Assembly: GCA_036365455.1 (NCBI GenBank)
Contig: JAWQUS010000003.1
Location: 9,692,001-9,756,000 of the forward strand
DNA: 64,000 nucleotides
Source of the DNA: Macrosoma leucophasiata
Lineage: Eukaryota; Arthropoda; Insecta; Lepidoptera; Hedylidae
Reading direction: 5' to 3'
Shown in pieces: positions 11,001 through 21,227 of this stretch (the stretch's first letter is position 1; every line of letters starts with the position of its first letter). A model generated the notes under the pieces. That model saw only the letters and a program-made list of their open reading frames with translations. It was not told where the DNA came from and made no database searches. Position numbers and translations under genes: made by a program.

Positions 11001-11170
11001 TCTGCATTTCCATCTTGGGGGGGGTTTAGACCATAACCCGCCACGCTGGTCCAGTGCGTGTTGGCAGGTCGCCAGAGCCTCGTTTGTTGTATAGCAGGGT
11101 GCACCACGTGCAGGTGAGGTTGGCTTGGGTCTCGATGGTGTTGGTTGAGACCCCTTACACCCCTTATACC
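8004..11170 (-). mobile_element. Full-length RTE-type non-LTR retrotransposon
   Basis: The unit is bounded by a perfect 10-bp target-site duplication, TGATGTAAAT, at 7994-8003 and 11171-11180. It lies on the minus strand and is 3167 bp long. Its 3' end carries the RTE hallmark next to the stop codon (on the + strand, GACGTCCACTGCTG and ATAGGCCTCCCCCAA), and then a short GATGATG-type tail in place of poly(A). One long ORF fills most of it. About 155 bases lie upstream of the start codon as a 5' UTR. The intact ORF, short tail and perfect duplication point to a recent, complete insertion that may still be able to move. Confidence 0.9.
8011..11013 (-). CDS. RTE endonuclease-reverse transcriptase, intact
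   Basis: This 1000-residue protein nicks the target DNA and copies its own RNA there (target-primed reverse transcription). The N-terminal part is a basic leader (1-55). An APE-type endonuclease follows (about 56-300): N62 in VTYNTRT, E91 in LSEVRR, the DFN motif at 197-199, and SDH at 288-290. The reverse transcriptase (about 510-800) has KNYRPISLL (577-585), AFVDYEKAFDSV (645-656), RGVRQGDVISPLLF (703-716) and the catalytic FADD at 746-749. The C-terminal region contains WAGHIARR, typical of this clade. There is no internal stop or frameshift, and the length is usual for insect RTE. The start is the first ATG of the frame; a second Met lies two residues on. The stop lies a few bases from the element's 3' end, as in other RTEs. 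Confidence 0.93.
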   Translation of the reverse strand: MEMQTRKRPQVPGGSSSKTGVDGRWSSSGARGAKNLRVSRFRQTTSACTTENRRRLSLVTYNTRTLRTDEKIAELEEELNKLHWDILGLSEVRREGEDTITLKSGNLFYYREGDQQSQGGVGFIVHKSLVNNIECITSVSSRVAYLILRISKRYSLKVIQVYAPTSAHPDDEVEAMYEDISRAIHTSKTYFTVVMGDFNAKLGKGCDNELRVGQFGCGNRNPRGQRLANFLEKEELFMMNSFFKKPPHRKWTWMSPDGSTKNEIDFIMTNKKHIFNDVSVIHRVKTGSDHRMVRGTLNLNIKIERSRLMKSTLRPTISHIQNPESFQLELKNRFACLEDCISVDDMNDRLVETVQSVGYKYFKTRRRNRPQKLTDQTLNLMAERRSMTLQTSDEAEKYRQLNRQIQQSLRHDIRSFNTKCVEETIERNKGSKVFARDLSIGQSRLMQLKTEDGSLASTKPEVLREIERFYGQLYTSVAQPASDLVRDPRAKLTRHYTEDIPDISLYEIRMALKQLKNNKAPGEDGITTELLQAGGSPLLKVLQKLFNSVLFEGTTPEAWNRGVVVLFFKKGDKALLKNYRPISLLSHVYKLFSRVITNRLARRFDDFQPPEQAGFRKGYSTIDHIHTLRQVIQKSEEYNRPLCLAFVDYEKAFDSVETWAVLQSLQRCHIDYRYIEVLKCLYKNATMSVRVQDQCTRAIPLQRGVRQGDVISPLLFTNAMEDAFKLLEWQGLGINVNGEYITHLRFADDIIVMAESLEDLSTMLEDLNRVSQRVGLKMNMDKTKVMFNNLVSPTPVSVGNSILEVVDEYVYLGHTIQLGRSNFEKEVIRRIQLGWAAFGKLRSVFSSNIPQSLKTKVFNQCVLPVMTYGAETWSLTMGLVRKLQVTQRSMERAMLGVSLLDRIRNEEIRRRTKVADIAKQISKLKWQWAGHIARRTDSRWGRKVLEWRPRIGKRSVGRPPARWTDDLIKAAGTRWMHVASDRSAWRSLGEAYVQQWTSYG

Positions 11171-11180
11171 TGATGTAAAT

Positions 11181-11853
11181 AAATATCAGTAATGATAGTT
11201 CTTGAAAATTTGATATTGGTTTCATAAGGTGATAGGTTTGATAAGCATAGGTGGTAAGGTTTGATAAGCCTGGAACAGATATGGAGGGACACAGCGAGGT
11301 GATCAGCTAAAAATTAATGAGACAACCTTACTTCTACGACTGTAAACGACCTGTTATCGATCCTCCTTTTCTTTTCTCTAAAATTTGTATTTCAGAACAC
11401 GTTCCGTATCAACTCTGAGATCGTTAGAGGAACGTGTCTTCGCTCTTATCTGGAATTAGTGAATTTTAAACTCCATGTGGACTTCAGTGACTCTAAAATG
11501 ATCTCAAATCGTGGTTTGTTCATACGGCGCATGCTTTAGAAGAAGATTAAGTTATTTAAGAGAAATTCGTAATGTAATCTACTTTGAGGTTATCTGGAAT
11601 TCTGAGCTAGAATCATGCAAACTATTCGTTCCTAGTTAAATAATGCCGAGCTTTTTTGTACACAACTTAGTCATGCTGTCGAACAAAAACTGTTGGCCTT
11701 GGGGCGGCTAGTTAATGTACCTACACGCAATTGTTACATATTAAGCCTGAACGTCCAGTTTATTCTTAGACGCTGTTTTTATGTCTAATGCTATGGGGTA
11801 TATAATATAAGTAGTTCAGCGTATTTTCCTGTTCTTTACAAGATTTATAACAT
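11181..11853. other. Gene-free stretch between RTE element and SINE-like repeat
   Basis: AT-rich sequence without recognisable coding or repeat structure. Two short GGTTTGATAAGC-like direct repeats occur near 11235-11270. Confidence 0.5.
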
Positions 11854-12110
11854 ACTAGCTGTCCCGGCAAACTTCGTATTGTCCCACAATTAAAATGTGT
11901 CAAAGGTTTGATAGATACGGACTATTTGTATGGCAAAAGGAAATTGTGGTTTTTACTATTTTTCTTCAATTTCTTAATATTTGCCTTACCTTTTAAACCT
12001 TCCCTGAACTTACAAAAATCATTCAAAATCAAAATTATCCAAATCGGTCAAGCCGTTCTCGAGTTTTAGCGAGACTAACGAACAGCAATTGATTTATATA
12101 ATATATATAG
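11854..12110 (+). repeat. SINE-like repeat (ACTAGCTGTCCCGGCAAACTTCG type)
   Basis: The head ACTAGCTGTCCCGGCAAACT is followed by AAATCGGTCAAGCCGTTCTC and a GAGACTAACGAACAGCAA tail ending in an AT run. This layout recurs in Lepidoptera as a short retroposed repeat, which may be the 3' tail of a LINE. It has no coding potential. Confidence 0.65.
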
Positions 12111-13144
12111 ATTAAGACATACCTACCATAAGAACAAAAAAATCAATACGAATAAGAACATAAGTTGAAGAATCATTTTCACCATATGACTCTTCTACTT
12201 AGGTATGTACTGAAACTTCAAATAATATTTGGTTTTTTAAATCTTCTTATATACCTACGTATTAAATTCTCGAGTCACAGTGTTTGTAACAGTAGGTACT
12301 CCTAAACAGCTTGAGCGATCATTATGAAACTGTGTGTGTATTTGGTAGGTATAAAAATCAGTTTCAAATCAGTAACGGTGGCCCATCCCATTTTTATTCT
12401 TATTTTTGGGCTAGAATTATTTTATAATTATAAGATAAAAATATCTAACATTAAAAAATACAAATAACCTTTAATTTTCACAATTTTATCACCAAACCCC
12501 ATTTCTTAGCGGTATTACTATGTTCCTTTATATATATCTATTATTCAATACGAACGCTGGTAGGTACATATAAACACACACATGATTGAAATGGTCAAAA
12601 CGTACCTATAATACATAATAGAGACGTTCATGCATTACATAATGTAAATTATCGTAAAGGATTTTTTCGTAGGCATTTCCCTGATTTTATTTGTCCTGTT
12701 TCAATTTTATTGTTCTGTCCCAATTCAGGCTGTATAGTAGGTAGGTCGTAATTTCGAGTGACGGAGGGATATGAGGGGTTTTACTAATAGGGTCTCAGTA
12801 ACGACGGGGAAGTGCAAAAACGAACGATGCCTTCATTTGGTTGAGGGTGAATCTGCCTAGGTAAGGATTGCCACGACTACTTGGAGAAGAACTTAAGAGT
12901 TGTATTCTTCAATAATATAAATTGTGTTATGTTTCTGTTTGTATGAGTAAAGGGCAAATATATTATGTTTTTAACACATTGAGATTTTTGAAGGTGTCAA
13001 TCATTTCTACAATTCGGTGAATTTTGTGACGTTGTTGATATATCTATGTGTGTGTTTGTTGTTCCCAATTATTATACTAAGTAGGTATTAAGACAGTTCA
13101 GAGTTATGGATTAAACGTTCTATTTTCTATTTATTTATAATACT
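12111..13144. other. Gene-free AT-rich stretch
   Basis: No supported gene or recognised repeat. Scattered GTAGGTAC-type motifs are present. Confidence 0.5.
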
Positions 13145-13331
13145 ACTAGCGGCCCGCCCCGTTTTCGCCCGCGCTGCTCTGCTCCTATTAGTCATAGCGT
13201 AATGTAAGCTATCCTATCTCTCAAGTTGGATCGAACTGCACATGGTGTGCGAATTTTATTATAATCGGTTAAGTGGTTTAGGAGTCCATTGAGGACAAAC
13301 ATTGTGACACGAGATTTATATATATTAAGAT
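13145..13331 (+). repeat. SINE-like repeat (ACTAGCGGCCCGCCCCG type)
   Basis: It has the ACTAGCGGCCCGCCCCG head, an AATCGGTTAAGTGGTTTAGG middle and a GAGGACAAACATTG tail. It is related in layout to the copies at 11854 and 31244. Short and non-coding. Confidence 0.6.
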
Positions 13332-13810
13332 GTATCTACAATCGGTAACGTAGGTACATTCTGTCAGGGACATTGATATACTGTACAGGTAAAGCCATCC
13401 TGATACTTCCCGGTCACGGTCCTGATGATAACCTTTAACTATCCAATATTAGTCACTGATCCGGGACACGTGATGTCACCGGGCTACCGTTTAATTTAGA
13501 TCATTCTAGGTGTTTACTGCGATGAGTAACAATTTATACGGCTATCCTACACCCACATCTGCAATCGACTCCGTTTGACATTTTAAAATAACTTTTTCGT
13601 TCAATCAAAAACGTATTTTAAAACTAGTGGGATAGGATTTCAAATCTAACAATTGTTATGTTCCCGAAAAACATGAGAATAGTAAAAATATACTATATCA
13701 ATTAGATGCTCTTTGTTTCAAGGTTGTATTTCAATTGTATGTCCTTATCTACACATTTGGATTACGTTTTTCTGCCCACTGCTTACTTTGCAGTAGACTA
13801 GACAAATGTA

Positions 13811-14009
13811 ATCCCTACTAATATTATAAATGCGAAAGTAACTCTGTCTGTCTGTCTGTCTGTTACCTTTTCACGTCCAAACGACTGAACCGATTTTAAT
13901 GAAATTTGGTACAGAGATAGAGCTGACTTTTAGGAAGAACATTTTTTTACTTAGTTATATATAAAACGACATCCACGGCAAACAGGCAAAGCAGCGTGCA
14001 ACAGCTAGT
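13811..14009 (-). repeat. SINE-like repeat, minus orientation
   Basis: Read on the + strand it runs from CCCTACTAATATTATAAATG through a GTCTGTCTGTCTGTCTG run and CCGATTTTAATGAAATTTGG to CAACAGCTAGTT. This is the reverse complement of the common lepidopteran tail ending in TTTATAATATTAGTAG. About 200 bp, non-coding. Confidence 0.7.
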
Positions 14010-14231
14010 TAATTATAAGTATATGTTTAGTATACCTATATTTCTTTATCAAAGAATTTTATGTAATTAATTCTTAGATCGTACTTGCTTTCATTCATAA
14101 GTATTATTATATATAAACAAAATACCTACTTTACTTAAATCAATAAAGATATCCCAATGTTTATGCTCACTACGACTGAGTTATTGCATTTTATAACAAA
14201 ATAGATAGGTAAAGGTAGGTCAGTATTTTTA

Positions 14232-14345
14232 TATGAAATGATGTTTGCAAACAAGTATACAGCTCACATAGGTGGTAAGTGAATGCTGCGGCCCATAGAC
14301 ATCTACACAAATCCCGGAGGTCAGAATTGAGTTTGTTATCCCTGG
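14232..14345 (-). repeat. Diverged copy of the GCATGCAGTTCACATTGATG SINE-like family
   Basis: It matches the family copies at 17113 and 41370 in order (GCAAACAAG, CAGCTCACAT, AAGTGAATGCTGCGGCCCAT, GGAGGTCAGAATTGAG), with many substitutions. It is an old copy in reverse orientation. Confidence 0.5.
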
Positions 14346-14754
14346 GTGGTTTTCCCTTTATGGTGACGATTTCGAAACTACATTTAAAAAATATGATTTT
14401 ATTTCTCTTCAATTTGCAATCTTTGCTTTTATATATAAGGAAAGAACGTATAGAGGAGTAATCTAGAAAATTGTCGACAATAAGGAAATACGGTCTCTTA
14501 TTATTTATTTATCAATCCTTATCTTTATTAGTTTCCCACGAGAATAGTATAATGACGTTCAAATATAACATAGTGACATGAATACGCGCGTTACCTACAT
14601 TAATATCAAGGTATTATTTTTAGCCTTAGGCCGAGTAGTTTTGCAATGGTAGATATTAAGTTTTTTTTATGACAATAAAGTAGGAAACCTACACGCAATT
14701 TACGTTGACAATGTAGTGGGCGATTATTACAGTACACTGACAATGGAACTATAT

Positions 14755-14860
14755 TATTGTGGTAGAGTTCCAGTGACGTGTTTGTGAGTGAGCAGGTATT
14801 TGTGCATGGCTATGGCCACTATTCTACTCTAAGGGATAAAGCGTGATGTTATAGTCTTTC
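14755..14860 (+). repeat. Fragments of SINE/LINE tails
   Basis: GTGGTAGAGTTCCAGTGACG matches the head of the SINE-like family seen at 41370-41650. Further on, ACTCTAAGGGATAAAGCGTG resembles a LINE 3' tail with the pattern CTACCCC.AAGGGA..... GCGTGA. Both are degraded scraps. Confidence 0.35.
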
Positions 14861-15937
14861 TGATGAATGTAATTATTATTGAACACAAAAAAGTTTTTCA
14901 AAACAGCTCTGTAGTTCCAGAGATGCACTCCAAAAATTCTTAATTTAAAATAGATTTTTTATATTAGTAGGTACCGATAGTCAGAAGATAGTTAAATACA
15001 AGAATAAAAAAACAGAAGCATTAAATAAATAACCGACGAAGTCCGTGTCGGGCCACGCGCAATGTAAAGTTCTGTTTGTTTAGTATATTTTATAAGTGGA
15101 TCCACTTTTACTCGTTAAGTTGTAGACCCTACTTACTTACGATAGTTTTCTTTTTAAATTAATTAAATATAGGTACTGTAACCATGATTTTTTTCACATG
15201 TCCAAATACCATCGTTTAGCTGGCAGCTGGCGGATGAGGGGAGAGGAATATTTACTGGAGTTAGAGCTGCAGAGACGAATTACATTTGGAAATTAAAGTT
15301 AAAAAATTGATTTAAGTGCTTACTTAGGGCACTAATTCCTAATCTTTCAACAAATACACTGATAAATTTCATCAACAGTTAAGCCACGGGCGACAGTTAA
15401 ATATTGGCACATATTGTTAGCATAGTGGTATAAAACAGTGCACACCCACACTAATTATTACCTGCAGCTTATAAAATATGATTAATTATGAGATTTAAAA
15501 ATGGTATTAAACCGATTTCAAAATGAGGTTGCATGCATGAGATGAGAACTGGGGCCTGAAACTATTTTACTGTATGTATACTTACTATTTATGTTAAAGT
15601 TATGCAGGATATTTAATGATTTATTTTCATCCGTCATAATGAATCTGTGTCTTATCTATTCCGTCCCTCTACTCTAAATTCTGTGCGTGGATGAAATATC
15701 CCCGAGGGCTCGAATCGATTTATTGGTAGGGGCTGTTAAGAGGATTCCCCAACTAATTGGAACCAGTGCGAAACAGAAATATTTGGAATCATATTTAAGT
15801 GACAATACGAACTGTCTGCATTAATTTATATTGCATATCAGTAATATCGGAATGTCTTTTTAATTGTAATGAGATAAGTTTACGTATAACGTCTTGAGTA
15901 TTTTATTAACTAACGTGTATTTTTTCTTCTTTCGCAG
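14861..15937. other. Stretch upstream of the host exon
   Basis: No coding region is seen. If the exon at 15938 uses its acceptor, this is the end of an upstream intron. The last 20 bases are the pyrimidine-rich acceptor tract. Confidence 0.5.
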
Positions 15938-15980
15938 GATTGTTTTACAAGCAAATCAACTGACACGAGAATTAGTGCTG

Positions 15981-16025
15981 ATGCGCTGTTGCAAACAAGA
16001 AACATTCCCTTGTAATCGTTATTGA
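15981..16025 (+). CDS. Possible upstream ORF in the exon's 5' part
   Basis: The first ATG in the exon opens a frame of 14 codons ending in TGA, in a different frame from the long downstream ORF. If the exon is 5'-terminal or untranslated at its start, this could act as an inhibitory uORF. It may equally be chance. Confidence 0.25.
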   Translation: MRCCKQETFPCNRY

Positions 16026-16076
16026 AACAATCGACTTCTAGTCAATTAAAATAATCACGTACCGCAACGAGCGTAG

Positions 16077-16691
16077 AGCCGCGCCGTTGTCGATACGCGT
16101 ATATCGATAAGACTACGCGCCGTGCGTGTTCCCTCGCCTGTCGCTGCCCCAGTCGGTGCTCGCCGGAGTCGTGCGACTCGGCCGGCACGCCCCGCCACAG
16201 CCGTGGATAACCTCGGCCAGAGTCCCCTCCCGGTGAAGAGGCTGCACGAAGCGCTTCAGAGTGCGCAAGTGAAGCGGCAGCGGCTCTCCCCTCCGTACCC
16301 CGCTCCTCCCACGTCCCTCCACCCCATCCACCAGCTCGCGGTGCACCAACATATCAAAGTGCAGCAGAGTATTGTGCAGCAGAGCATCGTGCAGCAGCAC
16401 CAGTTGAATCTGGCGCACCAGTCGCTGCAGAATCTGCAGGCCCAGCAGAGCTTACAAGCGGCTCAGAGCATCCAAGCGGTGCAGAATCTGCAGGCTGCGC
16501 AAGGCTTGCAAGCTCAGAGCCCCGTCGGCACGGGTGGCGCAGGCGCGCAGCAGGCGGCAGGAGCGACACACGGCGCGCTGGTGCCGCCGCAGCAGCCTTC
16601 GCCGCGACCCGCTTCGCCACAACACAAGAACATGGAGCTCGCGCTGTGTCAGAGCATGGACTCCGTCAACACCGCCACCACTGAGGAAGAG
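16077..16691 (+). CDS. Gln/Leu-rich regulatory protein segment, partial gene
   Basis: The frame is open from 16077 (after TAG at 16074) to the donor at 16691. The protein segment has an Arg/Ala/Pro-rich start, then VKRLHEALQSAQVKRQRLSP with a basic KRQR that could be part of a nuclear signal. A long Q-rich amphipathic stretch follows with repeated (Q/L)QxLQ and VQQSIVQQ units, then a Pro/Ala part, and finally MELALCQSMDSVNTATTEEE up to the splice site. Such composition is common in transcription regulators, but no domain is present and I do not recognise the gene. The frame has no ATG until 16632. Translation may enter from an upstream exon spliced at 16153, start at a non-AUG codon, or start at 16632. 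No next exon was recognised to the right, so if the gene continues the following intron must be very long. Confidence 0.6.
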
Positions 16692-17112
16692 GTAAGCTGT
16701 CATTTATTAGCATTGAAACTCTATTTAACATTCTGAACACTGCTAGCAATATTGATGAATTGATTATCGATATTAATATACATACTTAAAAAGAATTTAA
16801 GAGCGAATCGAACCAACAACTATCATCTCAGCGCTAATTGGCAAACGCTGTATTGACTGACGCTTACGGAGCCTTCGCAATTTTGCTGCACTAAAAGTTT
16901 TATTCATAGATCTCTTAATTATTATATGACAATGGGTAGGTATTTAATTTCTGAGTCTATGTAAGAATAGGATTTTCAATGTGACATGTCCTACATAAAC
17001 AAGTAAAAATATTTTATTTTGGAAACGTATGGAAATATTACATTTAAACGGATTGATGAATCTCACTAATAATTTGTTCTTCGTTTTTTTAATCAAATAT
17101 ATTATTTTTTTA
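16692..17112 (+). other. Start of a large intron
   Basis: Sequence after the GTAAGC donor is AT-rich with stops in all frames. No acceptor followed by a coding-like frame was found nearby. Confidence 0.45.
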
Positions 17113-17232
17113 TATGATGAAAGCGGCAAACAAGCATGCAGTTCACATTGATGTTAATTAATAACTGCAGCCTATAGACACTTACACAAAGACCAGAGGT
17201 CAAAATGCAGATGCGTTGCCAATAGTTGATAG
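17113..17232 (-). repeat. SINE-like family copy, minus orientation
   Basis: The + strand reads GCGGCAAACAAGCATGCAGT, TCACATTGATGTTAA, CTGCAGCCTATAGACACT and CAGAGGTCAAAATGCAGATG. This is the reverse of the family described at 30612. The 5' half of the family is missing. Confidence 0.7.
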
Positions 17233-18923
17233 TTATAGCGATAGTACTCAATGTGATGGTGCTACGCCCTACACTGGAAATCAAGAGGTAATACATTTCG
17301 TGAAGATTTTAATTAAAATAAAATGAAAAATATTGTGTATGCAACTTCTGATTCATATAGGTTTCTTTCAATAGCAGTTTAACAATATAATTTTAAGTGT
17401 TTCTGAATGCCCTGTCGTAAAAAGGATTTAAAGTGTAACATTAACGATTTGTCATCACACAATTGTAAAGCAATATCGAAGAGGCATGGTTCCGTACCCG
17501 TTACAATGGAGAAAACCGTTCGGATATACAATAAGCATTTGCTAACACAATAAAAGGAAATTTTCCTCGCAACAATGGTAACTGTGGAACGAAATATTAC
17601 ATTGCTCGCACATCATAATTTAGATCTTATTGCACATGACCAAAGGTCGCATTTTATTATATTCATCGATATGTCAATGGCAGCTTTATCTGCTCTACTG
17701 CTCCGCCTCCAGGGGACGCCATGTCACTTCCGGCCAGGATTGCGTATTGTTGTTTTTGAATTTGTAAATAAAATGCAAAAGTTGATTAAATTCTTACGAT
17801 ACGATCAACCCATCAGTTGATCGTAATTGTAACCATTAAAAATATCTTTATACTTACAAAAAATATCGACTTCGAAAACAAGATAATTCCATCACTAAAA
17901 AGAGAACGATAACAGAATAAAGATTTAATCCCAAATAGCGATGCACGTCATACTTGTGGAATATTCAAAATTCGGGTCGCAGAGTACCTAGTAACCGTAT
18001 TAGGCGGCTGCTTTTCTAGAAGTATGACCGTATTTTTTTTAGGATTTCAGTCGATTTTCCCATTATACAATCATCAGATCCCAACATAGGTAATGGAACC
18101 AACTTGGACGTGTGCTTGTGTTGTACCCTTTCGAACGAAACAAGAATGTTCATTATCGGTTCACAAGTGACGAACATAGTATCACCTTCTTTTTTGAATT
18201 CGATTAAATAATACAAGCCTCAAAAATCCGAGAGTTGAAAGCCATGGCTGAAGACGCAATATGGCGAGATTAATACTTAAGATTTAAAACGTTGAAAGTC
18301 CGACCTAAAACGAAGTAACCAGAGTAGCCCTAGAGAAAAAAGCGATAAAATCCTTAACGCAAACTGCAAGGCGACGAGAAGTGTGCAGCGGTTGTGTTAG
18401 TCGAGACAAATAGAGTAGATGTCGCCTACCCCTTAGCCACCCATCCCCTCGTGCGTCGACAACTTTATAAATAGTTCGCTTTATTTTACACCGTACTTTT
18501 AAACTTATTTGTTTTTTTAACATTATATTTCATTGCTTATAACGTAAAATGAAAAAAAAACAGAAAACTCAGAAATTATATTCTCCGGTGTTGTTTGACG
18601 ATGACTTTGATTGTAAAATATGTTAGTTAGACAATACTTCCATCGATCAATATCAAATTGGTTCCTAAGCTAAATCACGGGCCAATTGTCTTTTTATCAA
18701 CTGCATTGCTTTGATTTGATAGAAGCTGAGTACTGGTTTAAAGAATAGACAATAGGGAAAAACGTAAGGATGTAACTAACAGTAACATTTTCGCTCTAAT
18801 ATTTAATTATGAAGTTGCAATAATATAGTCCAACATGATGATGATCATCATCTTTGGGTAGTCTTTGAAAAGTGAGCCATGGTTGCCTAAATTTCGAACT
18901 AAAAGTTCATTATTTTTATTATT
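17233..18923. other. Gene-free stretch
   Basis: Short open frames occur (for example 17575-17820 + and 18016-18216 -) but show no motif, codon bias or supporting splice signals. No known repeat was recognised. Confidence 0.45.
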
Positions 18924-19010
18924 CACTAGCAGCTGCCCGCAACGTCGTCTGCGTGAAGGCTATGCAGCACCAAACGTACCTAAGATACCAGTGTCTCTTT
19001 AGCATTATAA
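18924..19010 (+). repeat. SINE-like head fragment
   Basis: ACTAGCAGCTGCCCGCAACG followed by TCGTCTGCGTGAAGGC matches the head of the ACTAGC...CTTCGTC repeats. The rest of the unit is not clear. Confidence 0.5.
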
Positions 19011-19197
19011 GCCAACAACTTTTAAAATAGTATTAAATTAAAAGTATAAGTTTTTTGCAAGCAAAACATGTGAAGGGAGTCACATGGGAATCCTGCTGAG
19101 TTCAGTCATAAGATGTGACTGAAGGAAATAGACAAAATAATGCAGGAATATATTCCTGGACACAAAAGAGTAAAAATACGTACAAAGGTACCAAACC

Positions 19198-20905
19198 TTA
19201 CAACAGTTTCCTATAAACTACGTTGGTAGTTATTCTGCAAGGAGCCAAAATGTAAAGAGAGACAGGACTGGTCACGCGGTAGCAAGCGACGTACAGTTGC
19301 CCGTGTGAGAAGCAACTTGTCCTGAGGTTAACACCCGCTGACTTCATTGTCTGCCCCTGCGACTTATTGATGGTCATCGCGAAGCAAACATTCAACTGTA
19401 CGCGCTTGAACTGGAATGTGTAGTTATGCGGTATGAGGGGAATGCGTGGTATAAATACTGCCTCGCCAATGCCGGGTCCCATTATACAACTTCGGAGGAG
19501 ATAAGTTCCGAAGAAGCATAATCGGGACACCTACCTTCAGCGTGATGGTATGCGATGGAAGTCCGCTTGCTGACAGGAAGTTCAGAAACGCCATGGGATA
19601 ATGTGTGGCGTCATCTTGTTCGACGACAGTATTTATGGAGGTATAGACCACTTCATTGTCTATTAATTGCTGCAGCCTGATCATTTTTCAGCGTGAAAAT
19701 GGCCCGCTTACACACCCAAAACGTCGTATTCTGCTGGTGCGGTATACGACTAATGTCCCCGTAGACACCGAGAATGAGTTCTTCTCATCTGGATACATCT
19801 CTGTCGAGAGACTCTGGAAACACCACTTATCCACCTCTCTCTTCTGGTAGAGTGCTTCCGCGAAGACTTAGAAGGACATCGGAAAATTGAGCACGTGCAT
19901 TGTCGTCGAGTCGAGCTCTCATATTAATGGTCAAGCGCAGCGTAGGTACGAACTCGTTAAGATCGTTTCAACAAAGCATTCATCTCGTCAGCCCTCGATC
20001 TTCGCGTCACCACGGGAAGCGTTTGCCGGAAATCGTCAGTGAACAGTAATGTGACACCACCCTTTCAAATATTCGTTCCTGCGGATGTCCTGCAGGGTTC
20101 TGTCCACGGCCTCAACTGCCTTTCTATTGGCCATCGTACACTCACCACATACAATCAGAAAGCAATCCTTGAGCACGTGTCCCTTATCACTGTTACATGA
20201 CACTCCAAAAACAGTCATTTCGGCGCTCTCTAAATATAAGGCAATTTTAAACATGGCATGTACTGTCTTGTTATCCGGAAGCAGTGTGGCAGCAATTCCC
20301 CGCGACGCTACAGCAATAGCAATTTTGATTGCTTCCTGACCTCTGCAAGTATGCCAGTGATAACAAATGTTGTTCCTGTTCCACCAGGAGCATTCAAAAT
20401 CCAGGAGAAAAAACATTTTACCCTGGTTTTGCCCAACGCTTTCAAGGACTATCATAAATTTGTTTTTGCTCTGAAGAAAACAAAGCGACATGCTCATTTC
20501 GCCCAGATCGTAATTTGTCTCTACGGTCTTGATGCGGTGATGATTTGGGGAATTGGTAACCCATATTCGATAGTTCCATTTTATACAGTTCAATCGGTGG
20601 TGGAAATGACCACATCTTGAAAGAAACTAATAAAGGCGTTCAGCATGCGTTCATTAGTTACTTCGACTTCGTCTCCAGTAGCACGTGTCTCAAAGCTCGT
20701 AGAAAATCTTCAGACAGATGATGGCGATATTTCTTCGTCACTGACGCTTGCCTCCGCGAGGGTGTAATCCCAGTTTTGGTAACCGTCGAGAAGGTGACCT
20801 GCTACGCAGGCTGCGCGGTATGTGGGATACTCCACGCCATCAAATGTCCTCAGAAAAATGAAATGCGTTGGGCCTCGGACCGTGTGAAGTAACATCCGCA
20901 GGAAA
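19198..20905 (-). pseudogene. Helitron Rep/helicase relic (helicase part)
   Basis: Reading the minus strand, pieces of a Helitron Pif1-like helicase appear in the right order but in shifting frames. VRGPTHFIFLRTFDGVEYPT is at about 20880-20820. A Walker A-like APGGTGTT (Lys replaced by Thr) is near 20380, in a different frame from IAATLLPD. GECTMANRKAVEAVDRTLQD is near 20140. DFRQTLPVV is near 20010. FNFLSASGLPSH-like and GVPIMLLRNL follow near 19560. Finally AMTINKSQGQTMKSAGVNLR and SHGQLYVACYRV are at about 19380-19260. The order and motifs are diagnostic for the helicase half of a RepHel protein. Multiple frameshifts and stops and the lost catalytic Lys show it is dead. The Rep nuclease half and both Helitron ends are not seen. 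Confidence 0.85.
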
Positions 20906-20906
20906 C

Positions 20907-21082
20907 GGCCCTGTAATTTCCGGCACAGAGGCGTAACACCTTAGGCCTCAGGAGTGGTAACGCATCTGCATTTTGACCTTAGTCTTTGTGTGGGTGTCTA
21001 TAGGCTGCAGTCATCACTTAACATCAACGTGAACTGCATGCTTGTTTACCACTTCCATTACATAAAAAAAAAGAAAAAAGAA
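20907..21082 (+). repeat. SINE-like family copy with A-rich tail
   Basis: It runs from CGGCCCTGTAATTTCCGGCA through GGCCTCAGGAGTGGTAACGC and CATCACTTAACATCAACGTG to TTCCATTACATAAAAAAAAA. The A-rich 3' end suggests retroposition. The first third of the family (the GGTGGTAGAGCTCC head) is absent. It abuts the Helitron relic directly. Confidence 0.75.
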
Positions 21083-21227
21083 ATAGATTTCGCCATTATA
21101 TGGATGCACGGTAGCTATAAACCTTACCCAATGCGGTGTGGAAAATTGAAACCCCCCCTTGAAAATTCTCGGATATTCATGCAAAATTTAAAGTAAATCC
21201 ATTAAGATCCATTACTTTTGAGTTTAG

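Larger units (their letters stand above)
15938..16691 (+). other. Host exon (acceptor and donor visible)
   Basis: The left border is a strong acceptor (TTTTTTCTTCTTTCGCAG). The right border is a consensus donor (GAAGAG|GTAAGC). The 754-base interval is markedly GC-rich against AT-rich flanks, which by itself suggests a conserved exon. The first about 140 bases contain stops in the frame used later. A second possible acceptor ends at 16152 after a pyrimidine-rich run (TTCCCTCGCCTGTCGCTGCC). An exon starting at 16153 would have no stop before the donor. Confidence 0.7.

Noticed and set aside
16113..16703. Long open frames on the minus strand opposite the host exon
   Set aside because: They arise from the GC-rich composition of the + strand exon and have no motif; splice signals favour the + strand.
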